A stretch of 64,000 nucleotides of DNA from Chlamydomonas sphaeroides (GCA_001662425.1 BDDC01000182.1:1-64000), one strand, 5' to 3'. Positions 1-12,274 are shown, counted from the stretch's first letter. Numbers and translations: made by a program. The notes: generated from the letters alone by a model not told the origin.

Positions 1-26
1 CTCCCCTCCCCTCCCCTCCCCTCCCC
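1..26. repeat. (CTCCC)n simple repeat
   Basis: Five tandem CTCCC units at the window edge. They lie in the lipid-kinase intron that begins at base 28 on the minus strand. Confidence 0.9.
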
Positions 27-28
27 AC

Positions 29-1266
29 CTGCTTGGTGGTGTCCATGACCGTCACCTTGACGCGCGCCCGCTGGAACACGGGCAGCGCCTGCCGCTCCCA
101 CACCGCCCGGGCGCGGCGCGAGCCGCTGAAGGGGTTGATGAACACCAGCAGGCTGCGGGGCCTGGCGGGAGACGGGGAGAGCGGGAAAAGAGGGCGGGGG
201 AAGGGGCACGGGCAGCCGTCGTCTTGGGGCGGGGTGCATGGCGGGGTTGGGCAGGTGAGGTCCCACTTGTGATGAGCCTTGTGACGAAGAGCCCCTCTGT
301 GGCCGCAGCGAAGGCCCTTACCCCGTCCCCACCGCCGCAAACGGAGACACACGAACCATTGACATCTTCCCGCCGTCTCCCCCCACCCTCCCCCGCACCT
401 GTCCCGCATGGCCGCCAGCCTGCTGTTGACCAGCCCCACCCACTCCCGCACCAGCTCCGGCGAGCTGGCGCTGAGCGTGTAGTCCTCGCAGCGCCAGGTG
501 TTGGGGCAGCGCCCGCCACTGGGCCGCGACAGTGTGTGCAGCACGAAGGTGTGCTCCTGGGGGGGCAGGGGCAAGGGAGGGGTGCGCAGCGGAGGGGGGC
601 GGGGCAAGGTGGCGATGAGGCGTGGAGCGACCCTCCTGCCGCAGCGCTGTGCCCAGCTGTTGGCAGGGCCCCCAACAGCAATGGGTGCAGGGGCAGGCGG
701 CAGGCAGCTGGCCTGCAGCCCCCTGCCCCTGCCCCTGCACCGCCCGCACCCATCTGCCCGCCCTCCGCTCGGCGGCACGGCCAGGCTCCAGGCACCAGGC
801 TCCAGGCACCCACCCGGGGTCCGCAGCAGGCGGCTGGCTTGGGCTGTGCCAGGGCTGAAAGCACCTCGTCAAATGGCACTGCGGGGGGGGGCGCGGGGGT
901 ATGGAGCACACGGCCCAACCATGCGAGCCAACCTGCCCCCCCTGCCGCCAGAGCGTGCGTACCCAGGCCGCCCTCGCCACCCTGCTCCACCCCCCCTGCT
1001 CCACCCCCCTGCTCCACCCCCCTGCTCCTGCCCTGCCGCCGCACCTCTCCTAGCCAGCGCCGCGCGGCTGCCGCAGCAGCCCGCCGAGGTGTTGACCGGC
1101 TTCCAGGCGATGTGGGTCGACGTGGCCTTGACCTGCAGGGGATGGGGCAGGGTAAGGGGCAGGGGGCGAGGGCACTCGGCATGCAGGGCGCGGCGCTGAG
1201 TACGCCGGGGCGAGCCGCAGGTCCAGGTCCTGGAGACAGCAGCCGGCTGCACCCTAGCCGCGGGGT

Positions 1267-1297
<31 letters not shown>

Positions 1298-2550
1298 GCG
1301 ATGCGGCACCCCAACCAGCCCCTCCAGCGGGAGCGCCTGCCCCTGGCCCATCAGCCGTCAGCCGTCCCTAACTACCGGCAACCCGCATGCAGCGGCTGCA
1401 GGCCTAACCCACGCGCTCCCTCACGGGTTGCCCGCCCCTACGCACGTGCCCCACCAGACGCCTGCTAACTCCCCCGCGCGCGGACCCCAGCCCGCACGTG
1501 CTGTGCCCCACGCCTGGCCCGGCGCCCCGCCCTCCAGCCGCCTTCCGGTGGCCCGGCTGGCGGGCACGGAGCTGCGCCACCCCAGCTGACGACCCCATCC
1601 GAGACAGAGCCGCACACAATGCCCCAGCAGCAGCCCCAGCAGCAGCAGCAGCAGCCGCGGCCTGGCGGCACACCCGGCAGCAGCCGCAGCCCGGCCCGCC
1701 CTCCCTCCTCAGGGGCCCCCGGCCGACACCTGCCTTGACGCGCACGCCGCGGAACCGCATCAAGCAGCCCGCCGCCGACTCGGAGGTGGAGGGGCCGCAC
1801 TCGTCGGCACTGCCTGCGGCGGCAGCGCGCACCACCAGGCGGACGCAGGCGCGCAGCGGGGGCGGTGGGCGGGTTGGGGTGGGGAACGTGGGTTGGGCAC
1901 TTGGGTGCGGAGGAGTGGGTGCAGCACAGGGGTAGGGCGTGAGCGTGCTGGCTCCACAGCCCAGCAACAGGGGCGCGTGAGGGGCAATGGGTGGAATGGC
2001 ACAGCCCCGGGTGAAGGAAGCTGAGGAGCGAGACCACGGCGAACACTGTGCGGGTTTCGGTGCATAAATCCGGGCCGTTGCGGAGAGGGTGGTGACCTTG
2101 GGATGCGAACGGTGCAGGGCTAGCTACCGGCTTGTTGATGTTGCTGCAGGGCCGGTGCTGCGATGGACGACTCTGCACCGCACGCACGCACGCAAAGCCA
2201 CGCACCTGGCGCTGGCGGCAGGCTGCTGGAGGAGGCCGTGGACCTGAGGCGGTCGCATAGCACGGCCACAGGAGGAGGTCGGTGCGCGCCGACCGCGCAC
2301 AAAACACACGCGCCTCTTCAACTTCGACCCCGCTCCCGCCCCGTGCAACACGCATGCCTCTCCGTCCTGCGGGCGGATGCCGCCTCTGGCCCGACTTACA
2401 CGGCCTGTGTCCGCTGCTGCTCTTTGCCTGTACGCGTGAGGCACGGCTCAGTGCAGCCACGGCCAATGGGGCTGAACAGTGCCCCATCGGTGCCGAACGT
2501 CCCGTCGGAACCTTGGTTCGTTTCCAGCCACGGGGCGTGCACGTCGGCAT
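29..2550 (-). CDS. Ceramide kinase-type lipid kinase, 5' part (3' part outside window)
   Basis: Likely phosphorylates ceramide or a related sphingoid lipid with ATP. Phase-consistent exons (minus strand): 2550-2400, 1813-1740, 1132-1045, 878-814, 556-399 and 161-29, giving 223 residues before the next donor (GT at 28-27). The last two exons carry the diagnosis: a PH-like region (EHTFVLH near residue 127, ending REWVGLVNSRL) runs straight into RPRSLLVFINPFSGSRRA and ARVKVTVMDTT, the start of the diacylglycerol-kinase catalytic fold as in human CERK and plant ACD5 (family knowledge). The catalytic GGDG motif would lie to the left of the window. The first two exons and the start (ATG 2550; alternative 2487) are the least certain, and the donor after exon 2 is a weak GTCAAG. 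Divergent from the SET gene. Sphingosine kinase is the main alternative name. Confidence 0.75.
1269..1297. repeat. (CTGC)n simple repeat
   Basis: About seven tandem CTGC units in an intron of the lipid-kinase gene. A 14-bp C-rich tandem also occurs near 980-1025. Confidence 0.85.
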
Positions 2551-2856
2551 CGCTGCCCAGCCGCTTGTGCCGACTAGGCGGCATGGAACGCCAGTGTCGA
2601 GGGACCCTGACAGGACCTAACGCCCCAAGCTCATATGGTTTGATAGTTCTCGTACTTGTAGGTAGAATAAGCGTGGTTAAAATGGGGGGCTAGCTGCTAC
2701 GGTGTGACTTGAATGCCTGAATGCTGAAGCCCCAATTGCCTGTTCGCGTGAACTGCGTCCCGCGAGCTCCCGAGTGCCTTCACACAGGCTCTTACACAAC
2801 GTTTACACTTATTACACGGAAGGCTCGCATTACGAGTTGCCGGCACCCAAACAACC
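2551..2856. promoter_or_regulatory. Shared head-to-head promoter region (lipid kinase / SET gene)
   Basis: The 306 bp between the two predicted start codons is noticeably less GC-rich than its flanks. It must hold both 5' UTRs and both core promoters if the starts are right. No clear TATA box was identified; the assignment rests on position only. Confidence 0.4.
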
Positions 2857-5800
2857 ATGGCGTTCACGGAATGGCTGAACGCCAGAGGCGGCAAATTGAA
2901 CGCTCACCTGGATCTCTTCAAGGAGTTGCCCTCGGGCGATCGGGGTGTCGTGGCGACCGCCGACATAGCTGAAGGTGCGGCATGCAAGCCGAGCGCCGCG
3001 GCGGCGGACGCTCGCTGGCTCCGGAAGCCCCAATTCCGACAATTCAGCGCTCATCGACGTCTTCGGCGCTGCCGGCGCCAGCATTGCAGACCCGGTGACT
3101 GCGCTCCTCCGTGGGGGTCGCACCACGGGCCGTCTGCCCCCCTTCGCTCCCCGTCTGCACCTCGTAGGCGAGCTGCTACTCCTGCTGCCCATCACATCCT
3201 CAATCTACATCCCAAACGCCGATGAGGCCACCAAGTAAGCCCCTGGCGCACCCGGCCGGCACCAGCTGCAGCGCGCGCACTCGCGCCCCGACGTCGCAGC
3301 ACACCAGCAGCCCAGCGCGACGGCAGCAGCGCTCCCATCAGGGGCCATGCGCCTTGGCCACACTCGACCGCTGCCAATGCTCCCCCTGCAGGCGCGCAAG
3401 CAGCTTCACGCCCGCCGTGGCGTACCTGCGGGAGGAGCACCCGGCGCTCAGCCCCTTCCTGGCCACCACCCTGGCGCTCATGGCCGAGGTGAGGGGCCGC
3501 AGGGGTGCGGCGCCAGGCGGTGCCCAGGCGGCCATGCGGGCGCCAGGAGGCCACAGTGCCAGGCAGCAGCAGCCCTGGTCCCCATGGAGGCTAGGGGCCG
3601 CTGGCGAGGCGAGGCCGGCTGGGGCCACCGCGGGCCCCAGGCCTCGTGACGCCGAGCAGCTGCCGCGGGCGCTGCCGGGCCCAGGCTGCCGCCGGCCTAG
3701 CCCGTGTGTGGGGCCCGATGCGGCCATGGCGGCGCAGCAGTGCAGGGGTGGCTGGTGGGGCCGCCTCGCGAGGAGCACAGGCGCTGCGCGGCTTGCGGCG
3801 CGCTGCCGGCCCGCGCGCCTGGCGCCAGCACGGCGCACCCCGCTGGGTCCTGGGCCCGTGGGCTGGCCCCGAATCCATTAGAGGCCTCAGCAAGGGCTGT
3901 GACAGCGGCCCCTGCCAGCTGCCAAGCGGGCCCCTGCTAGGATGAAAGGCAGGCAGGCTAGGGAGCCATGCCGCAGTGCTGGCCAAAGCAGGGAGAGGCT
4001 GTGCGCCGGAGGCTCTTGCGGAGTGACTCGGCAGCCCAGCCCCGGGCCTAGAGCCGGTGCCCAGCGTGCCTTCCGACAGGCCCCAGGGCAGGCCAGGGTG
4101 CCCCACCGCGGCGCTTGCCGGCGGGGAGGACAGCGGCTCCGCGCCTCGCCTGTGGCTGCGCGGAGGCCCCCGCCCCTGCCCCGGCTGCTACTTCGACGCA
4201 TGTGCAGACAGCTGCCCGCACCAAGGGCGCTGGGGCTGCGGCCTCCCCACTCCTTGCTGCCGTCGGCTGCCTTGCTTGCGCCCCCAAAGCGCTGCCCCAT
4301 GCTGCCTGCTGCCCTCCCCCCTGACCCGCACCAGATTGCGCGCGGCGCGGACTCGCCCTGGGCTGCCTACGTGGCCACGCTGCCCGCGGGCTGCCCCGAC
4401 TGCCTGCTCAACTGGAGCAGCGAGGACAAGAAGGAGCTGGAGGGTGGGGCAGGGGAGGGCTGGGGACCTGGGGATGGGGTGGGAAGGGAAGGCGGGGAGG
4501 GAGGGGCTCTGTGGGGCGGGAACAGGCACGGGACAGGCACGGGATGACGGAGTGCAAGGAAGCAGCGAGCCGGGAGCGCTCGAGGTGCACCTGGCCGCTG
4601 CCGCGCCACCTACGTCTCCCCCTACGCCCCCTCGCCCAGGCACGGCGCTGGAGGAGATGGGCCCCGAGCCTGCGTCCGACGCCTTCCGCCGCCACGTTGC
4701 CCCCATCTTGGCGGCGCGGCCCGACCTGTGGCCGGGGCTGGCGGGCGAGGGCGAGGGCAAGGAGGCGGGCGGCCTGGCTGCCTTCGTGCACGCGGCCTCC
4801 ATGGTGCAGAGCCGCGCGTTCCACCTGGAGGCGGAGAACTGGGTGTCGGGCGCCAAGGAGGTGCGCGAAGCCGCCAGGAAGCTGCCGCCGTTGACCGTTG
4901 ACCGGTGGCCGCGCTGCCGGGGGGAGCCCGGGACGGGGCCCGCCCGCGACCTGCTGCGGCGCTTGGGGCGCCGCGTGCGCGTCGTGCCATCTAGGGACCG
5001 TGCGTCCTGATCGCGCCGCGAGGCTGCCTCTGCGAGCCTGACAGCTTGGCTCTGCACGGCTCGTGTGCCCTGCCCCACCAGATCTCCAAGCTCGAGGGCG
5101 GCGGCACGCAGGTGCGCCTGCAGGCCGGCGGGGGCCCCGCCGTGTCCCGCCGGGGGAACGGGGGTGTCATGCGGGCCCGTGCGACCTGTGCCCTGGGCCT
5201 CCCGCGCCTTACCCCGCCCTGGGGTAACCTCCCGCCGCCCCCGTGCCTCCCTGGTCCAGGTCTTCCTGCTGCCCGGCATCGACATGATCAACCATTCCCA
5301 CAACCCTGACCGTCGCAACGCCCACTTGGAGCGGCTCAACGTGGTGCAGGCCACGGCCGCCAACCTGTTCGGGTGGGGCGCCGTGGCTGGGGCGCCAGAG
5401 GCGGGTTGTTAAGATGGCGTGGCGGGGGTGGTACGTGCCCTATTGCCGTCCGGGAAAGGCACCTGGCGGCGACGGAAGCTCAAGCTACCGGTCTGCAGCC
5501 TACAGGGCGGGGCGCTGGGGCAGGGCTGGCACCGCGTGCTCCAGCTAAGGGGGCACTGGCGCGCATGGCAACAGGAGCGAGCGGATGTGCTGATCATCTC
5601 GTAAGGGTGGCGTGCTGGCGTCACCACCACATCGTACCATCTGGTTGCTGCCCTGCTGCCGCCCTGCAGGCCGGACGGCGCCCTGGGGCCAGAGGGCGTG
5701 GACGCCTACTTTGTCATGCGGGCGGGTGAGGGCTCGGGGCCTGGGGGCTGCCCCTGTGCTGCACTCCATTCCCTGGGTTGAGTTGCCTGGCAGTCCTCTG

Positions 5801-8800
5801 GGCTTGGCGGGTTGCCGGCTTCATGATGTGGCCCCTGGCCTGGGCTCGTCCGCCCAGCCCAAGTCGTCCCCATGCACACAGCCCGCCCTGCCGCTGCCCT
5901 GCTCTGTCCGCAGACAAGCCCATCCCTGCGGGCAGCGAGGTGCTGCACACGTACGGCAACCTCTCGGACGCGCAGGTGTGTTCCAGTGTTAGGTAGAAGT
6001 GGGGAGGGGGAACCAACAGCGCATTGCCCGTCGCGCCGCTGGCCCACTGCTGGCAGATGGCTGGCCGCTGACGGCAGCGCTGCACCGCCGGCATTGGGCC
6101 TGCTCACGCCCGTGGCCCCGCCCCTCTGGCCTCCTCACATGCTCCGTGATGGCGCCGTGCTGTGCCGTACCGTCGTCGCGCACTGTCCGTACAGCTGCTC
6201 CAGACGTACGGGTTCCTGGACTCGGAAGACGGCTTCGCCGTGCGCCGGGACGCGGCTGGCGAGGCGGCGGCGGGGCCGTCGTCAGGCGACGCGGGGCCGC
6301 AGAGGTGCGCCGCCCGGGGGGCCCATGGGGCCACATGCCGCAGGGCTGCGGCGCTGCGGCGCCCACGGCGCTAGTTAAGGGGTCGCTGGGTGCGAGCGGC
6401 GGCTTCACGGCCCTGCTGTGACCGCGGCTGCGAGTTGCAGGCCCCGGCCCAGCTGGTACCGCAAGGCGGCCCTGCTACCGGCGTCTCTCCAGGGCGGCTT
6501 CTTCTCCGGTTAATGGCTGTGTGCCCGTGTGCCGTGTGCGGTGTTGCACGCCGCGATGGTCAGTAGCCTCTGCCGCAGCGACCTCGCTGCCCTCTCGCCG
6601 CGCTGCCCCTCGCCGCAGGAAGCGCGCCAAGACGGGCAAGGAGGCGGGCAAGGCCAAGGGCAAGGGCAAGGCGGCGGCCAAGGAGGAGGAGGACGATGAG
6701 GGCGGCGGCGGCCACCGCAACCCCTTCAACGCCGCGCTGGTGCCTTGGGCGGCGGTGGAGGAGGTGTGCGTGGGCATGCTGCGCAGCATGGACCAGGTGG
6801 GGCACGGAGGGGCGGCGCGACGGTGGGCTGCTGAGGGGCGGCGCGACGGTGGGCTGCTGAGGAGCGGTGCGATGGTGGGCTGCTGAGGGGCGGTGCGATG
6901 GTGGGCTGGAGGGCTGCTGAGGGGCGGCGGGGTAACAAGGCACATGTGCGCGTTGCTGTGTAGCGGGCTGGCACACTAAATGTACCGGTTATTGCTGCTC
7001 GGTGCGCTCGGGTAGCAGACGTCGTTGCAATGCTCAGTCCAGTGTCCAGCATGCCGCCAGAGCATGGCAGGGTCACCCTCCATCGTGCCGTCGGCCCCGT
7101 TCCCGCCCCAAACCCTCCACGCCGCTCACGCCCCTGGCTCGCCCCCCTCGGCCCCGCAGGCTCCCCCCGCTGCCCTGCAGCGCGCCAAGCAGGCCTTCCT
7201 GGCATCCGCGGGCGTGCTGCAGCCGGCGGCGCCCGAGGCCACGCAGTTCGTACTGTTGGGCCGCGAGCCGCTGCCGGACGAGCTGCTCACCGCCGTACAG
7301 GTTCGTACGGGCTGGTACGGTCCACGTCTCATGGGCCGTGAGGAGTTCTGCCCGGGTTGCCCTAGTCGCGCACGCATTCGCACATGGCATTGCTCGCGCA
7401 GCGCTGCGCAGCGGTGCGGCACGTTGCCTTGATGTCGTGCCGTACCGCGCCTTGCCGTACCACCTCAGGTGGTGCTCATGACCAAGGAGGAGTTCAACGA
7501 GCTCAAGCGGGAGCACGGTGGCGGCGCCGCCGATGCCAGCCCTGCCAAGAAGGGCGGCAAGAAGGGCGCCGCCGCCGCCAAGGGCAAGGCCAAGGGCAAG
7601 GGCGACGATGAGGCCGACGGCGGCGCGGCGGCGAGTGGCTCTGCGGCTGTGCCCAAGCTGTCTCTGGGCACCGCGCTGCTGGAGGAGGACGAGGACTTTG
7701 CGGAGATGACCTGCATCGCCACGCTGCAGGTGGGGGCCGGGGCGGCAGCCAGGGGTGCCATGAGCACGGGCCAGAGAGGCACGGCCACAGCGAGCTCGCT
7801 GGGGTGGGGTGGTTCAAGCGCCAGTGCGGCCAAGCACGCCGGCGCCCCACGTGCGCCAGCGCCGCCAGCCATCCCCGATCCTTGGTGCCGCCTCTCGCGC
7901 TGCCGGCAGCGCCTCCCGCCCTGCCCTCGGCCTGCCTGTCACAGCCCCTGGCCTCCGCTGCCCTCCCCTCCGCTCTCCTGCCCTCTCCTGCCATCCCGCA
8001 GGTGCTGCAGGCCTGCATGGAGCGCTACCCCGGCACCGCCAAGGACGACGTGCGGTTGCTGCGCAGCGCGGAGTGCACAGGCCGGAAGCGACTGGCCGTC
8101 AGGGTGGGCGGGGGACTGCGGCAAGGGGCTGCGTACGGGGGAGAAGAGGGCTGTGCCTGCCGTACTGGCAAGGGTGGCGGGCTGCATTGGGTTGGGTGGC
8201 GGAGTCGGGCAGAGAGGGCTCTCGGCCCCAGGCTTCGCCAGCGCCCCGTTGCCCTGGCACGAGGGACGCCCACCCTCCGTCCTGCCCTGTCCTGTTCCTG
8301 CTGCCGCGCCACACTCTTGCGCGCTTGCAATCCTCTCTGCATTCCGCCGCTGCCTCGCTGCTGCTGCCAGGTGCGGCTGGGCGAGAAGGACGTCCTGCAG
8401 CTGGCCAAGAAGGCGGTGGTGGAGCTGCTGCGGAGGCTGAGGGAGGGGGCGCCGGCGGCAGGGTGAGGCAGGGCGAGAGTGGGGGCAAGGCCAGGGAGGG
8501 TGGGAGCCGCCAGCGGCAGGGAGCGTGGGGGGTGGGGGCTAGGGTGCGGGTAGGGGCAGCGGGCAGCGGGGGAGGAGACACATTGCAGGAGGCGAAGGGG
8601 TCTGTCGGCGGCGGGGTTGGGTAGGGAAGGGAAATAAGGACGGTCTGGGAAAGGGGCATCCACGCAGCGGCGGCAACCAGCATGCGTCGCAGCGCCAGTC
8701 CACTGCGGGTGCCGCTGTGGTAACACAGACCCAGGCCGCGCTTGAGCTTCGACGAGAGGCAAACGCCACGCGTATAGGCCATATCTGGATGTCTGCGCCT

Positions 8801-9307
8801 GCTGGGCCTCTGCGGCCAGGGACGCCAGCGACGACGACGATGGCGCGGACGAGGAGGGCGGCGACGCGCAGGATGCGGGCGAGGCGGCGGAGCGCACGGC
8901 ACGCAAGCGGCGGCGCGGGCTGGGCGCGCCGGCGTCTGAGGGCGGCGACGGCGGCGAGGGCGGCGATGGCGAGGACGGCGACGGCGAGGGCGAGGGCGGC
9001 GAGGGAGACCTGCTCATGGGCAGCGACGACTCGGAGCGGGTACGTGGGGGGGCGCGTGGGGCGTCGGCTGCATGCCACCATGCGCCGCCCTGCCTCGAAG
9101 CTCGGCAACGAAACCGGCACCCGGGCGGGCTCCTAGGCACGTGCTGGTGCCGCGCTTCCCCTGAGCCTGCCCGCCTGACCGGACTCCATATTTACCTTCC
9201 GATCCCCCGGGCCGCAGGTCGGGTACGGCGCCGAGGAGTACGACGACGGCATCGGCGAGGCGCACGACCGGGGCAAGGCGCACGAGGCCCCCAAGGGGGG
9301 CGACTGA
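2857..9307 (+). CDS. SET-domain protein lysine methyltransferase (SETD6/Rubisco-LSMT-like), 688 aa
   Basis: Predicted S-adenosylmethionine-dependent protein-lysine N-methyltransferase. Seventeen exons join in phase: 2857-2974, 3168-3234, 3392-3488, 4335-4443, 4640-4860, 5082-5111, 5260-5372, 5670-5725, 5914-5975, 6195-6304, 6619-6796, 7160-7300, 7469-7729, 8002-8103, 8371-8462, 8820-9039, 9218-9307. The split SET domain runs from FTEWLNARGGKLN (residue 3) through a GRGVVA-like GDRGVVATADI, NWSSEDKKELEGT (about 120-132), PGIDMINHS (219-227) and HTYGNLSDAQLLQTYGF (282-298); the NHS and YG motifs of the cofactor site are intact. A substrate-binding-like helical region follows, interrupted by Lys/Ala/Gly-rich runs (about 328-350 and 455-480), and an acidic Asp/Glu/Gly tail (about 590-655) with a KRRR cluster. 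There is no transit peptide, so nuclear or cytosolic action is more likely than plastid Rubisco methylation. It is longer than human SETD6 because of the insertions. Confidence 0.92.
5976..5998 (+). repeat. Intronic dispersed repeat R1, copy 1
   Basis: These 23 bases (beginning GTGTGTTCCAGTG) are identical to 56687-56709 and match 22811-22789 in inverse orientation with small changes. This copy begins exactly at the 5' splice site of SET-gene intron 9. Confidence 0.8.
6809..6930. repeat. 26-bp minisatellite in SET-gene intron 11
   Basis: Units begin at 6809, 6835, 6861 and 6887, with core GGGCGGCGCGACGGTGGGCT. The fourth unit is expanded and the array decays after about 6930. It lies wholly within the intron 6797-7159. 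Confidence 0.85.
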
Positions 9308-10836
9308 GGGGAGGCGGGGAGGTGGGCTTGACCGGACGGGGGGGAGATGAGTACGGGACCGGACCCTGTGGGTGCCAGGCACGATGTTGTGCTCGGCGGG
9401 ACTGGACGGTTGACGGACGGCTGACGACGGCTGCTCACGGCTTGTATGTAAGACCGGCGGCTGCTGCCGTGTGGGGAGGGGTGGCCGCCCTGGGCGGCGG
9501 GTGCCGGCCCAAGGGCCGACTGCGGCGGGGAGGATTGGCGGACCAGTGTGTTGGCGGACGCGTAGTGGCACGCGAGCTGTCCAGCTGTCTAGGACTTTGC
9601 ACAAAAGCGAAAGTAGGGCTTGCCGGTGGCAGCCGAGTGCGCGCGGCGGCGGCAATGCGCCACGTGGGCCATATGATGGTGCGATGACAACGTGCTGACA
9701 TGGACTTATTGCTACGACGTGCCCTGATGGCGTGGCAACTGGCAAGTAATCACCGTAAAGGGCTCGGGGCGGCGGACTCAAGCCAGCGCCGCCGCCGGGC
9801 AGCAGCTAAACGAGTTACGCTGGTGGTGACGCTGGCCGCCCGGCGACCGTATTGCTATCAGCCAGTGGACAGCACCAGCACACCGTTGGATGGCCCTTGG
9901 CAGACCGCTGACAGACACGCATAGCCCACTTGGCGCTACTACCCAGCACCGCTCCAGTCAAACTCCTCCTTGGCAGACTCCTTCTTGGCAGACCGCCAGG
10001 CTCGCACCGCGGGCCTCGACCGCGATCGTTTACACTTAAAGCACAGGTGCCCGTGCCTCGCACGGTAGTTGCCGCGGCAGAGGTCGTCGAGTCTTCATGG
10101 GCACTTCGGCTGTCCCTGGGCTGGAGCCCGTGCTGTCTGACAAATGTGTTACAAGGCGCCCTGCCACTCCGGGCCGAGCGCCGGCCTTGCTGCGTATCCG
10201 ATGCATTCGAGTCCCCCGCGCCGGCCGCACTCCATTGCGGCGCCGCTTATGGCATGCCGTACGCGGTGGAAGTCACACAGCAGCACGACATGATCCCCGC
10301 AACACAACAAGCACAAGAGCAACACCCAGCACGTATATGTACACGTCAACAACGGGCTGCCGGCTGCCGCAAACGGCCACCCCTGCAACAATGCGCTGCA
10401 CCGCTCCGCCCGGCTTTCGCACCGCCGTCAAGCCCACAACTGATATCACTGCCACACGCTACGCATGCTCTGAGCGCGTGCAACCACCGGCGGACCCAAC
10501 AACCGGTCTGCGGCGCCTTCCCCCCGCCACCTGCAGCGCCCCACGCATGCAAACACCACAACCACCGGCAGAGAACCACGGCCCGCAAGCGGCGGCGGCC
10601 GCGACACACAGCAACCACTGCTCGCACACGCCCGCGCACCGTCCCCCATCGCGTCCGTCGCACCAGCCGGCCTCTCCTGCCGCTGTTCGCTCAAGCGCTG
10701 CGCCAGCTCCTTCACGCACACCAACTGCCCCGGCCTCAAGCTGCCTCACGCGGCCCACATTTTCTGCTGGCGCGCTGCCTCCACTGCCACACACGGCTGC
10801 TGCCCCTGCGGCCGCCGCCCTCACCAGCGAGCCGCC
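9308..10836. other. Convergent intergenic region with a TGTAA poly(A) signal
   Basis: This holds the 3' UTRs of the SET gene (plus) and the LysM gene (minus). TGTAA at 9447-9451, 140 nt after the SET stop, is a good volvocine-type poly(A) signal. On the minus strand a TGTAA at 10153-10149 is a possible signal for the LysM transcript, with a long 3' UTR. Open frames here show no splice-consistent or domain-like content. Confidence 0.6.
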
Positions 10837-12274
10837 TTAGTCAGTCGCCTGCATGTCGGGGTCGGAGCCGAAGCGCTGCCAGGCCATGACGAAGCCGCAC
10901 ACCATCATGACTGCCCAGGGAGGGGCAGGCATAGGAGGCAGCGTTGGCAGGAGGAGCGCGAGGCAGGGCGGTGGGCCAAGCAGCAGCCGACGGGGTGTGT
11001 TCAGTAATGAGGGAAAATTAATTAGCGTGTCTAGTCACAGGCATCCCGGGGGCTTCGCGGCTGTGGCAAATCCACCTAGGCAGGTCCACAGCGAGTTGTA
11101 TAGTGCGCGGGTGTCGGCCATGACAGCGCAGTAATCTGGGAACTGGGCAGAGGCGTGCGGTGCTGGTGTGCGGTGTCGGCTGTTGTATGGCCTGTAATAC
11201 TTCTCTCTGCCAAATGCTCGTGACAGGGAAACCTGGTAAAGCTCAATTGCTGTGCGAGGGGCGCGGGGCGCGGCTGCCAGCACGAACGCCCCGTGAGCCT
11301 TGCGAGCAAGGCTGCACGGGGCGCTGGCGGCACCGCGAGTAGGGCTGCGGCGTACAGGGCATTGCTGCCCGCACGCCGCGCTCGCGGTGCAGGCCCCGCG
11401 CCGCCTCGAGTGCCTCGTGCGTGTTCCGTGCCGTGCACCTCTACCAAGAGCTGGATATAAGCGCAAGCATCTGCTCATGGTTCGAATGGCGCTGTACTCA
11501 CGTCCGCCCAGGCCGATCGCGAAGGGGTTCTTCGCCACGCTGAAGAACTCGGCTGGCAGCACGCCGGAGCCGATCAGCATCTCCCGCTCACGGACAGTGA
11601 ACTTGTTGATCGGGAGCTTCACAACCTGGTTGTCTGTAGGCAGGAGTCACGGAGGGTCGGTCAGGGCAGGGCACGAGTGCGCAGCAGATGGAAGGGGGCC
11701 TCGGGCACGCTGGCAGGTCCACCCTGGGAAGCTGCCCGTGCCATCCGCCACCGACACGCGCAACAGGTGGCGCGCCCCGCTGTGTGCAAGAGTCCCTGCA
11801 GCACTTACCCTTGACGCTCTTGACGTCAACGCCCGGGTTCAACGCCAGGAACTCGTTCTCGGTGATCCCGCGCTTTGACAGCACGTCGGTGAGGGTCTCG
11901 CCCGCGCGGATAGGGTACACGCGGTACGTAGAGCCGATACCAGACAGAATCTCCTTGTCGCGGGCGGACAACTTGTTGGACGGCAGCAGAATGGTCTGGC
12001 CCTCCACCACCTTGTCCGGCTTGCAATCAGGGTTGAGGCCAACAATCTGCTCAATGGTCACATCTGCGATGCATGTCGAACAGGTCAGCGACGACGCCGG
12101 GACAGAGGCATGCTTGCGAGACCCACCTCGCTTCTTTGCGATGCTGTCCAGCGTGTCGCCCTTGCGTAGCGTGTAAGGCCTCACATCGAAGCCAGCGCTG
12201 AGCACCACCAGCCGGCCACGACGCGCAGGCGCAGGGCGAGCGCGGACGCTGGGAGCGGAGCGGAGCGACTGCAT
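10837..12274 (-). CDS. Plastid-type two-LysM protein with C-terminal membrane segment, 202 aa
   Basis: Four in-phase exons: 12274-12127, 12063-11809, 11633-11502, 10910-10837. Residues 1-28 are rich in Arg, Ser and Ala with no acidic residue (MQSLRSAPSVRARPAP...), like a chloroplast transit peptide. LysM 1 covers about residues 34-77 (YTLRKGDTLDSIAKK ... GLNPD ... GQTILLP). LysM 2 covers about 96-141 (YPIRAGETLTDVL ... LNPGVD). A short linker leads to a hydrophobic stretch near 179-190 (LMMVCGFVMAW) and a polar end. LysM domains bind N-acetylglucosamine-containing glycans such as peptidoglycan or chitin (family knowledge); binding by this protein is inferred only. It is divergent from the next gene and convergent with the SET gene. 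Plastid targeting is an inference from composition. Confidence 0.85.

Noticed and set aside
52..1314. Long open frames (over 400 codons) on both strands across the first 1.5 kb
   Set aside because: They arise from extreme GC richness and cross clear introns; only the short exon segments match the lipid-kinase family.
8025..9140. 371-codon minus-strand frame opposite the SET gene
   Set aside because: Shadow of the plus-strand exons and introns, which give a complete in-phase methyltransferase.
9930..10889. 319-codon plus-strand frame
   Set aside because: Low-complexity composition, no domain, no splice support, and it overlaps the last LysM exon on the opposite strand.
11476..11490. GGTTCGAATGG resembling a tRNA T-loop
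   Set aside because: No cloverleaf can be formed around it, and it lies in a LysM-gene intron.
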